Origin: Lycorma delicatula | Taxonomy: Eukaryota; Arthropoda; Insecta; Hemiptera; Fulgoridae | Length of the DNA: 64,000 nt | Direction: 5' to 3' | Assembly (NCBI RefSeq): GCF_047948215.1 | Contig: NC_134462.1 | Location: 117,424,437 to 117,488,436, forward strand | Shown here: positions 23,490-34,084 of the stretch, in pieces | Numbering within the stretch: the first letter of the stretch is position 1 | Layout: every line of letters begins with the position of its first letter | Notes under the pieces: generated by a model | Seen by the model: the letters and a program-made list of their open reading frames with translations, nothing else | Database searches by the model: none | What the model was told of the DNA's origin: nothing | Program-made: the position numbers and the translations under genes

Positions 23490-23815
23490 ATTTGCCTATA
23501 ATCTGGAACCGATGAAAATAAGTACCACTTATCATCATATATCATAGAAAATCTCTCGATGAGGACTTATTACTGTAGTTTAGGAAAAGTCCAAAATCCA
23601 GATTTTTTGGTTATTACAACAGTTCTAAATCCAAATTTTCAACATTCTACAGGTAATCGTTTTTGAGTTATGCAAGATACATTCGTGCGTACATACATAC
23701 GGACGCACGTACGTACACGCCGTCGAAACTAGTAAAAATGGATTCAGGGATGGTCAAAATTGATATTGTAGTTGAAATCTGAAAACCGAAATTTTTCGCT
23801 ATTACAGTACAAGAA
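23490..23815 (-). repeat. Solo copy of the 6-7.7 kb inverted-repeat arm
   Basis: Shares with the right arm at 7338-7666, in the same orientation, CATACATACGG, AAAATGGATTCAGGGATGGT, TTGAAATCTGAAAACCGAAA and TTTTTCGCTATTAC. Shares with the left arm (reverse complement) TAATCTGGAACC and AAAATAAGTA. No partner arm was found within several kb. Confidence 0.75.
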
Positions 23816-24039
23816 AGAAAAAAGCTAAAGTGAATTCTAATTAAAAGAAATCGCTAATAATCTTTAAAAATTAGATTTTTTTTTCATATTTTTTTAAAAT
23901 TTTAATGTTTGGTGTCTAATCAAATTGAAAGTTACTAAGAGTAGTTGTTTAAGAAGATGTGAAAAGTATTACTGTATTTTATAACGGATTTAATTTAATT
24001 ACATTTTATTTTTTTATTAATTTAATTCTTAAAAATAAA

Positions 24040-24155
24040 ACTTCCATTGCGGAGTGGTAGATTTTCTGTCTTTCATCCCCAAGGTTCTGGGTTCGAATGT
24101 TGGTGAGTCGTGGCATTTTTCGTAAGCTACAAAATTCATCTTTAATAAATAAATT
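24040..24155 (+). mobile_element. SINE family B copy
   Basis: tRNA-like head GCGGAGTGGTAGATTTTCTG with B-box region GGGTTCGAATGTT (about 24089-24101), then GTGGCATTTTTCGTAAGCTA and CAAAATTCATC, ending in ATAAATAAAT. Diverged from the copy at 1.45 kb but collinear with it. Confidence 0.75.
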
Positions 24156-24430
24156 TAGTCGGGTAGTTAGCCTGTAATTGAAAATGGTATATAATAATTT
24201 ACGAATAAAAATCTCTGATTATGAATTGCAGGGATTAGCATGTTATCATAATTGCAATGAAATAATCGTACAGTCACAAATAATTTATTTGTTTAACCTA
24301 ACTTTTTTTATTGTAAAGAAAATAATACTAAATTATTAATTTTATTAATGATGTCTAAAGGATTCAATCGATATATTCTAAGCTAAATTAGAAATATTAG
24401 AGCCCGCACACGCACGTTTATATAGCTGTT

Positions 24431-24448
24431 TTTTTTTTTTTTTTTTTG
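24431..24448. repeat. Poly-T run
   Basis: About 18 T's just before the reverse-oriented family B SINE. This would be the A-tail side if it belongs to that copy, although about 55 bases separate them. Confidence 0.6.
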
Positions 24449-24504
24449 CTTGATAATATCGTCAAATAAACTTTGAAGCGTATACGTGGGATATGAAATA
24501 GGAA

Positions 24505-24605
24505 TTTTGTAGCGCACAAAAATTGCCATCCCTGACTGGGATTCGATCACGGGATCTCCGGATGAAAGGCCGAGACACTACCACTCCGCCACGGAGATCG
24601 GCTAC
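24505..24605 (-). mobile_element. SINE family B copy, reverse orientation
   Basis: The minus strand reads CGATCTCCGTGGCGGAGTGG, then TAGTGTCTCGGCCTTTCATC, GTGATCGAATCCCAGTC (B box) and GGCAATTTTTGTGCGCTACA. It faces the + strand copy at 24.04 kb, about 350 bases away. Confidence 0.8.
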
Positions 24606-24609
24606 GGAG

Positions 24610-25280
24610 ATTAATCAGTTACTTCAGTTATGTTCAGTATAGTACATCATTTTACTTCATTATCCAATCAATTGTGCTTGGAACGAAGCTGGACTTATTA
24701 AGCCTCACCAAGTATAAGTACACATTTTCGTAGCAAGAGAATTGGAAGTTATTCTTCTAAAGAAAACATATCTAAAATCGGTAAGGCAGTTCTTTATTTT
24801 AAATTATAGTACCAAAAGTAAATGTATAAAAGAATTAGCAATTTAGTCGAGGCCATAATTCGCCATCAACTCCTTCTCGACTCGAATTTTTAAAATTATA
24901 ATCAAAACAGATATATTTACTTCCATTCTTTCTTCAAATAATTTCCATTTATATCAACAAATTTTCGAAATGAATTTACGAAATTTTTCAGTTCTGTAGG
25001 TTTGATAACAGTGTGTGTGGAAATTTTAACGTGAAGCATATTTCCTGTAAAAAGGACTACCAATCATAAAGGCCGGTCTCTACTTTGTTATTCTATTGAT
25101 AACTTTTATCTTTCGTAAATATATCTATCGATATTCCAGTCAAATTAGACTTCCGAATCTAACAATTATTTTTTTGTAGTCAAGACGAGTTTGTTTTTAG
25201 TCTCTGAATTTTCTATCGTTAAACTCATGAAGAATTCATCCTTCTCAAAGTCTTAACATCGAATTCAGGTGAAATTATTT
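24610..25280. other. Unassigned sequence
   Basis: AT-rich, no supported feature. Confidence 0.35.
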
Positions 25281-25319
25281 GAGATTTTTTTCGCCTGCAT
25301 GTAAAAAAAACCAGGTTTT

Positions 25320-25620
25320 CAATTTACTCTAAAGACACCGATAAAACAGTTGAATACCTAATCGCACTCATTCAACATGCTTCATGGTACTCTTGCACCC
25401 CTCTAGTTCCAGACCAGTTAATAAAGAAAATTATCCTCAATTCATAAGAGAACTTATGCACAACAAATTAAGGTAATGAGATCGAATTCATTAGCCAAAT
25501 ATATTGGGACATACCCAGTGTTAGCATCACCTGCAGTAAAAAAACTTAGTACGTGCCAGAGATATGTCTTTAATTTTAGAATTATATAGCACGCCAGTCT
25601 CTTTCCACTCTGTATATACC
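25320..25620 (+). pseudogene. Possible jockey-type LINE linker remnant
   Basis: The + strand reads TVEYLIALIQHASWYSCTPL followed by VPDQLIKKIILNS and a stop. This is reminiscent of the stretch between endonuclease and RT in jockey-like elements. The downstream sequence to about 26.5 kb has faint, repeatedly broken reading frames. The similarity is weak, and the stretch could be chance. Confidence 0.25.
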
Positions 25621-27844
25621 TTTCTATAGCTCTTTACGATTGTACCAAGCAAAAAGACACCTATATGACGAAATTTGCTTTCAGTAGATTTTCAAAGAGT
25701 CTAAAAAAATACAATCCACAAAGAACTAAACTCGTAAATCAAATTTTCTTACTCAAATCTAGCAATTGCAGTCGGTAAAAAGGAAAAAAACTAATTCTAA
25801 AAGTTCTTTGTGTTTCATCTTTACTTGAAAATTATATCAATATGTGGGAAAAACTAACGAAAGAAAGGCTTCAGTTTTCTGTTAGTTCCTTTCAGCTATG
25901 TAGAAAGTGTTCTAATAGTTATTACAAAACAAATAATACCATTCGTTTGAGAAAATAACTTGATTCCAACGCTCCAATTTGACTTCAAATAAAATTATTC
26001 CAATATACAACTGCATACAATCATCAACTTCACCGTATGTGATTTAAATAGATAAACTTATTCCCGGCGCTTTCTTAAGAAAGCATCGGAAATACCTCTT
26101 GGCCCATTTGGTAAGGTCTGGCATAAAGGGATACAATATAAATTGAACTTATTCCTGTGTGATACGTACTATAACATTATAGGATCAGTTTTTTAAATAT
26201 GGTTTTCTAAGATTTAAACTAAGTTTGGCCAAAAAATTAGACACCCAAGAATCCCATAAGACAGCATTCTGTGACTATTTCTTTATTAAAATTTATACGT
26301 CAGATATTGCCGGAACCTCCAATGCAGTTCTAATATCATCAAAATTAGAAACGGTTTATTTCTTAATACATCAACAACACATAAAACTCTTTTGAATTTT
26401 GGTTAAAACAAGAGAATATGAAATAAAATCTGTATACGTAAATTTCTGGGACTTAAAAAAAAAATTTCTAATGATTTTGAAAAATGAGGGAATTTTATAT
26501 GATGAGATAGAATATGTAGAAGCATTGAACAGTTGGATCGTTAGCTTACATATTCTGAACATATCAAGATGAAATCACTTCAGTAAAACTGCTGGTTTAA
26601 ACTATGTCGATTATTCAATAACAAATTTAATATTATCTTTTATTAATAAATTGATGTATACAATCATGAGTGTGTATATACTATACTAATTCACGGTTTT
26701 GTAAAACGGTGTCGTTTCAAAAAATGTCAAACGTTCCAGAAAAATTAACAACATATATCACATAATTAACAACCCCCCTACATGAAAAGAATTTTGACCA
26801 TCCGTCTGTTCAATTAGTTTTTCTGAATATAGTAAGTATAAAAAAATGTAGATATATCACATCTACAATAAAAATTTCCGGCAAGACGGCTAAATAAATA
26901 AAAGATCTGTTACAATTTTTATCGTACGTATTATAACTGATATTATTTCATGTACTTCCATTTACTTATTATATTTAAATGAAGTAAATTACTCCATCAG
27001 CATTTAATTTATTTAAATAAAATTAATTAAAACTTACTTCCAAATTAATTAGTTTTTACTTAGATAATCCAGAAAATACTTCAGCGGGTCTAATATTTCT
27101 TTAAAAAATGTTTAATTTTATTATTTTACCGTTTATATTTTCAATGTATTTATCGTGTTATAGTACATTATAAATAAAAATTTATTTTTAAAAAAGTAAA
27201 AGTACTTTTTAAAAAATAAATTTTTATATCAAAATGAATTTTGATATATTAACTATAACAAAACATAAAAAGTATTTTTATAGAAAAAACAAACAGTCCT
27301 ATAATGGAAGCTTGAAAAGTTGAACTAAGTTTTTACATCTACTTATATGTTGTTATATGAACAAACGTATGTTGAAATTGACTATATTATGATTAAATTG
27401 TATTTTATAATACATATTATTATTATTAGTTTTTAACTACACTTAAAAAAGAGATAGAGAGCGTATTTCTTATTTATTTAACTAAATATATATATTAGCA
27501 AATAGTTAAAAGGTTTGTTTATTATAAAACTGTTTTTTTATAACTGTTTTCGTTATAGTTTCAATTTTCATTTATAGATATTATATATAAATATCATTCG
27601 GTCTATAACGGTGAACCTTTAAGTTTTAAAAGAAAGAAATGGTCCAATGCTATATTGCTTTGGTAGTCCGTTGCTAGGCGACGCCCCTATCTTTAAAGTA
27701 CTTGAAGCCCCTTACCGAGCAATGTTCAAAGAACTTTAATGACCAGTCAGTGCTGAGTAAACGTTACGCTTGGAAAATTCACTGAATTTTAATAGATAAT
27801 TTATTTCTTAAATTCGTTATGTTTAAAGTAAAGTAACGTATTGC

Positions 27845-27846
<2 letters not shown>
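25621..27846. other. Unassigned sequence
   Basis: AT-rich with no supported gene. The GC-richer patch at 27650-27780 carries an RFX/X-box-like motif (GTTGCTAGGCGAC, 27670-27682), discussed in the findings. Confidence 0.35.
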
Positions 27847-27919
<73 letters not shown>

Positions 27920-27920
27920 G
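27847..27920. repeat. Compound (CA)n(TA)n microsatellite
   Basis: About 39 bases of CA followed by about 34 bases of TA with one interruption. Confidence 0.95.
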
Positions 27921-29050
27921 TATAAAATTAACAAAAAATTCATTAATTTATCATATTAGGCGTAATTTGTTTTAAACGCAATTATAAACAAATTAAAACG
28001 TCAATTTTTGTTAATTTTTTGAATTAAAAAGAACTGATTCACGCACTTCATTTTTTTTTGTAAATTTCCCTGACTGTTTTTTGATGTAGTTCTACGATCA
28101 AAATAATAAACGTATGTTGTTAGTAAAACGAATTAATAAACAGAAAAACTTGGCAGATTAAAGGTTGCAACATTTTCATATCTATGTCGCATAAACCAGT
28201 AAAAACCACAATTTATTTGGCTATTACATACTATTGGAGCGCGTAATCTTTGACAGAACATCTACTATAGAATGATTAAATAACTCATTTGCATAAATTT
28301 ATTATGCAAGAAATAAGTAGTGGGTTGTTAGAATGAAGACCAAATGCAGCCGTTTTCTTCATTTGTATATCTGTCATGTCATGTGAAGGTATTACATTAG
28401 ACATCCTCCATTTTTTACGTTTCTGAATATATATTTTAACGTCTCTATAACTTCTTCCTTCTTTAATATCTTTTAACATTATATACTCTCTTGTCTCTCC
28501 TTTGACATTCTCATCTGCAGAAAATTTCTATAAAATATGTTGTATTTCTGCCAAGTTTTATTTTACTTTTTCTTGTAACCTTCATAAGGTAATTCTTCTA
28601 ATCTACGTTTAAGATTTCTGTTTTAATAATAATTATTTTTCTTTTGCATAGTAGTCCAATCATTTGGTTCTATTAAAAAAAATTCTATAACTTTGTAAAT
28701 TACGAAATTATTTAGCTACATGCTGAATACATTATAAGATTGAGAGTACTAGTTTGATTACTGTATTTTTACAAGTTGCGAGTGGCAGTTTTATGAATTT
28801 ATACAGCAATTTTTTCTTTCATGTACGGTCACTTACAAATAGATTCAAATTATCACGTTAAGCCTGGACGTTTTATCACTCGCTTCCATATGATAATCTG
28901 TTATTTAAAATTTAATATCAATATTATTTATAATAAGCAATTATTTATTATTTTAAATAAGACTTGTAACTCTGTAATAATAATTTTACGGTGTGTTTTT
29001 TAAAGTGGAAACTTTTTACAAATAATTAAGAATAATTTAATATTTATAAC
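27921..29050. other. Unassigned sequence
   Basis: No recognised gene. The minus strand at 28285-28479 has a 64-codon open frame (a K/R-rich start, then MTDIQMKKTAAFGLHSNNP) that extends upstream without a start. I do not recognise it. Confidence 0.3.
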
Positions 29051-29861
29051 AATACCTCTTTTTTTTTTGTCTTCGGTCATTTGACTGATTTGATGTAGCT
29101 CACCAAGATTCCCTATCTAGTGCTAGTCGTTTCATTTCAGTATACCCTCTACATCCTACATCCCTAACAATTTGTTTTACATATTCCAAACGTGGCCTGC
29201 TTACACAATTTTTTCCTTCTACCTGTCCTTCCAATATTAAAGCGACTATTCCAGGATGCCTTAGTATGTGGCCTATAAGTCTGTATCTTCTTTTAACTAT
29301 ATTTTTCCAAATGCTTCTTCCTTCATCTATTTGCCGCAATACCTCTTCATTTGTCACTTTATCCACCCATCTGATTTTTAACATTCTCCTATAGCACCAC
29401 ATTTTAAAAGCTTCTAATCTTTTCTTCTCAGATACTCCGATCGTCCAAGTTTCACTTCCATATAAAGCGACACTCCAAACATACACTTTCAAAAATCTTT
29501 TCCTGACATTTAAATTAATTTTTGATGTAAACAAATTATATTTCTTACTGAAGGCTCGTTTAGCTTGTGCTATTCGGCATTTTATATCGCTCCTGCTTCG
29601 TCCATCTTTAGTAATTCTACTTCCCAAATAACAAAATTCTTCTACCTCCATAATCTTTTCTCCTCCTATTTTCACATTCAGTGGTCCACCTTTGTTATTT
29701 CTACTACATTTCATTACTTTTGTTTTGTTCTTGTTTATTTTCATGCGGTAGTTCTTGCGTAGGACTTCATCTATGCGGTTCATTGTTTCTTCTAAATCCT
29801 TTTTACTCTCGGCTAGAATTACTATATCATCAGCAAATCGTAGCATCTTTAAAAATACCTC
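29051..29861 (-). mobile_element. LINE 3' end, 5'-truncated, with likely target-site duplication
   Basis: The minus strand has an open 248-codon frame from 29846. It starts MLRFADDIVILAESKKDLEE, so it includes the FADD catalytic motif of the reverse transcriptase. It continues through INKNKTKVMKCSRNNKGG, FCYLGSRITKDGRSRSDIKC, VALYGSETWTIGVSEKKRLE, RYRLIGHILRHPGIV and RPRLEYVKQIVRDVG. Unlike the 3.8 kb copy, the frame is intact, so it is probably younger. It is truncated a few codons upstream of FADD. The sense 3' end has a poly-A (+ strand T run at 29059-29068). AATACCTC at 29051-29058 and 29854-29861 probably marks the target-site duplication. It cannot be autonomous because endonuclease and most of the RT are absent. 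Confidence 0.9.
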
Positions 29862-30605
29862 ATAAAAATCTTTTTTTTAAATTTTGAATAAATAAATTTA
29901 AGTTTCCACTGTGTTAGTTAACGATGAGATTTCTTACATAAAATAAAATTATTCTACGAAACATGGAATCATTAATCAATTTGTATTTAGAAACTGCTTT
30001 CAAAAAAAAGAATATAATAAGAGACATTTTATCTGAAGTTTTTTTGATACAATTTCGATTTGATAAAAAAAAAGAAATTAAAAAATTACGTCTAGCATCA
30101 AAATAGCAATTTTTAATCCATGTTGCTATCCATGTTGTTTTGTTGAGATCTCTGCTACATTGAAGCATTGTTTTGTAAAATAAAAAATTATTAAATAATT
30201 GAAAACTGCAAAGTTTTATGTATATGTATTTTCTTCTCAAACATTGATTAAAATATACTATTCTGCTGATATTAAAATTTATTACCAAATAATAAAACTA
30301 ATTTTTATGGCGACTGTAAATAGAATAATTTAAGTTCTATATATTATTTCAATGATCACGTTCCAATTTTACAAGTTCATTACTGATAATACTACATTAC
30401 CTTTACAAAACTTTTTCAACATTACTTTTATTACCATTTTTATTTTATTATGTGTAGTATATTCTCATTCTCTGCTTCCTCTTGATCTTTTAAAACAATC
30501 AAATGGATCATTCAAGTGCTTATCAGTGTTACTCAGCGGGGCATTACCGCTTGTGACTACCGCTTTGGAGATATTTTCCAGAGGCTAACTCGGAGCAATT
30601 ACTTT
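29862..30605. other. Unassigned sequence
   Basis: AT-rich. Open frames on both strands have no recognised domain. Confidence 0.35.
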
Positions 30606-30612
30606 GCATTAA

Positions 30613-31290
30613 TCAACCAAATGCACTAATTAACTCTCTCTTTCTGTGGCACAGATCAAATTTTAGCGGCATCGTAGGCATTTCTTTACAGTTTAAACGA
30701 AGCGATAACCCGTGGAAATATTCCATAACCAGAATCATCCAATAAACAAGCATTTCCAAGCTAGCAACGTACTCGCTATTAGGCCGTTGTGCACTTATGT
30801 TTGTAACTCTCTCATTAGCATTGACCGTAGCTCGCACGTTGATGCCGGTGTACCCTTTCTGGTTTACGTACTCATCGCCATGTTCATTTGCCTTTTTTAT
30901 TTTCATTTGAGTACAGTCCAATACACCTATTACGGTGGGCAGACAAAAATCTGTCTGTCAGTCTAACTTAGCATTATTAATTTCCTGTCATGCAGATGGC
31001 AAAGTAATCCGATTTTTGGCTATGTCAAGAACACTATCCGTAATGCAACCGACAGTTTTACAAATTATTGACCGAAATTCTCTGCTATACCACTTCGTAA
31101 GCCTGGACCACCCGTACAACGGAAAATTATCTCCATCCATTCTTTGGGAGTCAGGGCTCCTCGTTTCTTCAGTTATTGGCAAAAGTCCTCTACAAAACGT
31201 CTATACTTCTACTATAAAAATTCCTTAAATTTACTTATACCTTTTCGAACACGATATTTTCTCTTGTCTGACCGGCATGAATATCACTAC
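30613..31290 (-). pseudogene. PIF/Harbinger (HARBI1-like) transposase relic
   Basis: The minus strand encodes pieces typical of HARBI1-type nucleases. Near 31182-30988 is ETRSPDSQRMDGDNFPLYGW, and then SIICKTVGCITDSVLDIAKN resembles the helix-turn-helix-like region (VGxSQPTVSRIV). From 30921 the reading is MDCTQMKIKKANEHGDEYVN and QKGYTGINVRATVNANERVT. This matches the family pattern IDGTHIxI...YVNRKGYHSINVQAVxDANxxFT, with the first catalytic Asp retained in MDCTQ. The block that should contain the second Asp reads ISAQRPNSEY and lacks it. Internal stops and the missing C-terminus show it is inactive. No terminal inverted repeats were located by eye. Confidence 0.8.
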
Positions 31291-32400
31291 GATGATGAAT
31301 GAGAACTGAACTGACAATCACTAATACATTTACGCGCCCAGTCTTATGAAATGTAGAGATAAATTTAAGTCGAAGACGTAGAATCTTTATTCAGACCAAA
31401 ATTTAAGACGTATCTAGCCAGTCCGGGAAATCCAAGGAGTATCTAGTCATAATAGCGCCTACAGTTTTTATTCACGTAAAATCAAGATGCAATCAAAAAC
31501 ATGTAAGATTTATGAACAACAACTTTTTGATTCACTTCACCCGTCTGTTTATTTAATTTATTAAGTTTTATTAACATTTTATACTAATTTCTTTTTTCAT
31601 TTCAGTTTGATGTGTTCTAAAATAAGATTCATTTAAATTTGCAGCATGTTTTGTTATATTTAAAAAAAAATTGATTTAAAATAAATGTGACAATTAAAAT
31701 TTTATTAATCTGGATTAGTTATTAAATAGAAAATATAATATAAATACTTTGTCTTATTTTATAATATAAATTGTAAAAAATTAAAACTTTTTTATTAATT
31801 TAAATGTAGCTCTAAGATGTAAATGTGTAATACTAAAAAAAAAAAAAATGCTTTTACTGTCATGTTTTCTCCTTTTCTTGAGATATAATATCTGTTTTTT
31901 TTTTTTTATTTTATATTTTATATTTCATTTATAGAAAATATATTTCTGATTTTAAATAAGATTTATGTATTTTTTTCTTTATATATTGGGGCTATCAGAT
32001 TCACTTTTAATACTCCCTTTTTTATAAATTCCTTTTACTCGTATATCAATGTATGATGAATAAAAAGATCCTCAGATGTTTAATTATATTAAATTAAATA
32101 AGTAACAAATTGACGTTAACGTAATAGGCATGAAAATGTTTTATCATATAATACATGTTTATTTAAATATTATGTTCTTAAGTATTATCTGCTTACGATG
32201 CATTGAAGGAAAAAAAGTTATATACTAATAATAATAACAAAAAAAAAATATTTCATAATATGATGTTTTACTTTAGTAGACTAGGTAATGCCATTTTAAA
32301 CATGTTTATTACCGAACTTTCTTTATTTAAATACCGTATTTTGTTCGATCTTAGTACTTTGAGACGTGTAGACGGGGTAGTTAAAAGTTTGGCTTCAAAT
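31291..32400. other. AT-rich stretch, nothing recognised
   Basis: No supported feature; several A or T runs. Confidence 0.4.
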
Positions 32401-32771
32401 GCAGTCGTAAGTTTGTTATTGTGTCGTTAAAGTATTAAGTTTCACGTGCTTCCCTTTGTTTTTGAGTTTTTGTTTGTTTTGTTTATGTTTTGTTGATATT
32501 AATTGTTTGTGTTGTTATGTTTCCGTTTTGTCTTTTTAATTAATTACTTAATTTTATTCAATCGGTCTTCCGGTATACTCAGTTTTTCTGTTATTTTCCG
32601 ATTATTTCGTTAATTTTGTTGTTGTGTAAAATTGTTTGGTATTCTAAACACGTTTTTGAAAGAAATCATTGGGATTTAATTTGGTTTATAAAAACATTTA
32701 TTTCGGTATTAGATTTTAGCGGCTGATTTTTGTTTACAAATTTACTTAAAAATTTTTGCTAGTGTAACTAA

Positions 32772-33514
32772 ATGATGTCAGATACTGACACCGCGATTGT
32801 AGCCGGGGATCACTACACAAAGCTTGCGAGTGGTGGGACCTCCGATTCAGGTGAACGAAGTAACACAGACTCAGTTACAAGGTCGTAGTCTGCGGAACAT
32901 CATGGAGCAAACGCTGACGGATGAAGAGGTAGTCAGTGCTGACATCACGAAATGGCCGGCAGAACTTATGAAGCGTGTTCAACATTTAACTTACAAGTCC
33001 ACAATTAACGGCATATCCTCGGTCGAGCGGGTTGAAGGTTGGCACGAATACCTCGGCGACTAAGAGATCCACGCCACCTGTACCAACCAGCGGCACAGTC
33101 GTCGTGAAGGCAGCCGGGCGTACATCTGCTGAACTACTCGGACTATGAAAGACTTGTAGTAATGGTGAAACGGGTGGTGGGGGAAGGGGAAGAGATCAAA
33201 GTGACCTCACTCCATCCAGCGTACGGTGATATGCAAAATCCAACCGTTGTCACCTGGTACGGCATAGTGAGGAATCCAGAGGATTAAGATCGGTTGGGCC
33301 ACTGCAGAGACCAAGTCATGGACCCAGATGATCGCCGCTTTTGGTGTTGGGCCCTGGGGCACATGTCTGCCGACTGTTCAGGATCGGACCGATCCGGATT
33401 GTGTTCCAACTGCGAGCAGCCGGGCCACAGGCGAGTCTAGTGTCAGAACAAGACGAAATGCATGATTTGTGATAAGAAGAGTCACAGGGCCGAGGTCTGT
33501 CCAACCCTTCGATG
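32772..33514 (+). pseudogene. R1-like ORF1 (gag-like zinc-knuckle protein), frameshifted
   Basis: An ATG at 32772 opens MMSDTDTAIVAGDHYTKLAS. This frame closes after about 38 codons, and the next frame continues as GRSLRNIMEQTLTDEEVV to 33063. Further pieces read LLNYSDYERLVVMVKRVVG and NPTVVTWYGIVRNPED. The end, at about 33322-33513, has three Cys/His knuckles: WCWALGHMSADC, CSNCEQPGHRRV followed by a stop codon and then C, and CMICDKKSHRAEVC. Such a knuckle array ends the nucleic-acid-binding ORF1 of R1-clade retrotransposons. Its stop (TGA) overlaps the ORF2 start as ATGA at 33512. Several frameshifts and one in-frame stop make it non-functional. Confidence 0.85.
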
Positions 33515-34080
33515 AAGTATCTCCAAATTAATACGAGCAGGAGTAGGAGGTCACTGGACATAACCTAGGATGTGGCTTTGCGCCAATCCATGGACTTCAT
33601 CATATTGTCGCAGCTTCCTGCATCAATCACACACAGTGAAATATGGCTGGATCAATCCTTATCTGCAGCTATATTTTCCAAATCCGGTATCCCTGTCATA
33701 TCCAGTGGCTCCGGTGATGGATACGAACGACTGGTAAAGGCATTACACAGGCTGCTTAGTAACTTGTCTGGTCCAAGGTCATCTCGCAGGAAGATATATG
33801 TTCATATTGTAAACTCGGTACTCCTCTATGGAATCACGGTTTGGGATACTGCGCTGGAGGACTCAAACAAGCGGATACTCACATTGGAGGCAAGGCATCA
33901 AGACCGAGTCCCGGCCCCTAGAGTGGGGTTCAGGAAAGACAGAACCGGGTCTGGATACCTTGCCCTAGGGGTTAGAGGAAGGCACTGAAAAGATCCGTTA
34001 GAGTGGACAATCCCCTGCGCTGTAGTATGCTTCACGGTGAATCCAGCCCAAGGGAAACAAGATAAAAAAATAAAAAAATT
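33512..34080 (+). mobile_element. R1-like ORF2 with large internal deletion, and poly-A end
   Basis: ORF2 starts at 33512 with MKYLQINTSRSRRSLDIT, the usual N-terminus of R1 endonucleases. A stop follows, then VALRQSMDFIILS. At about 33690-33725 the sequence jumps to GYERLVKALHRLLSNLSGPR and VHIVNSVLLYGITVWDTALE, which lies after the RT catalytic core in intact elements. So most of the endonuclease and the RT domain are deleted. The 3' end is A-rich (about 34064-34080). Together with ORF1 the element is about 1.3 kb from ATG to tail, against 5-6 kb expected. It would need another element's enzymes to move, if it ever moved in this form. Confidence 0.85.
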
Positions 34081-34084
34081 ATAG

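Noticed and set aside
27847..27920. CRISPR-like or satellite array
   Set aside because: Simple dinucleotide repeats without spacers. No CRISPR array was seen anywhere in the window.
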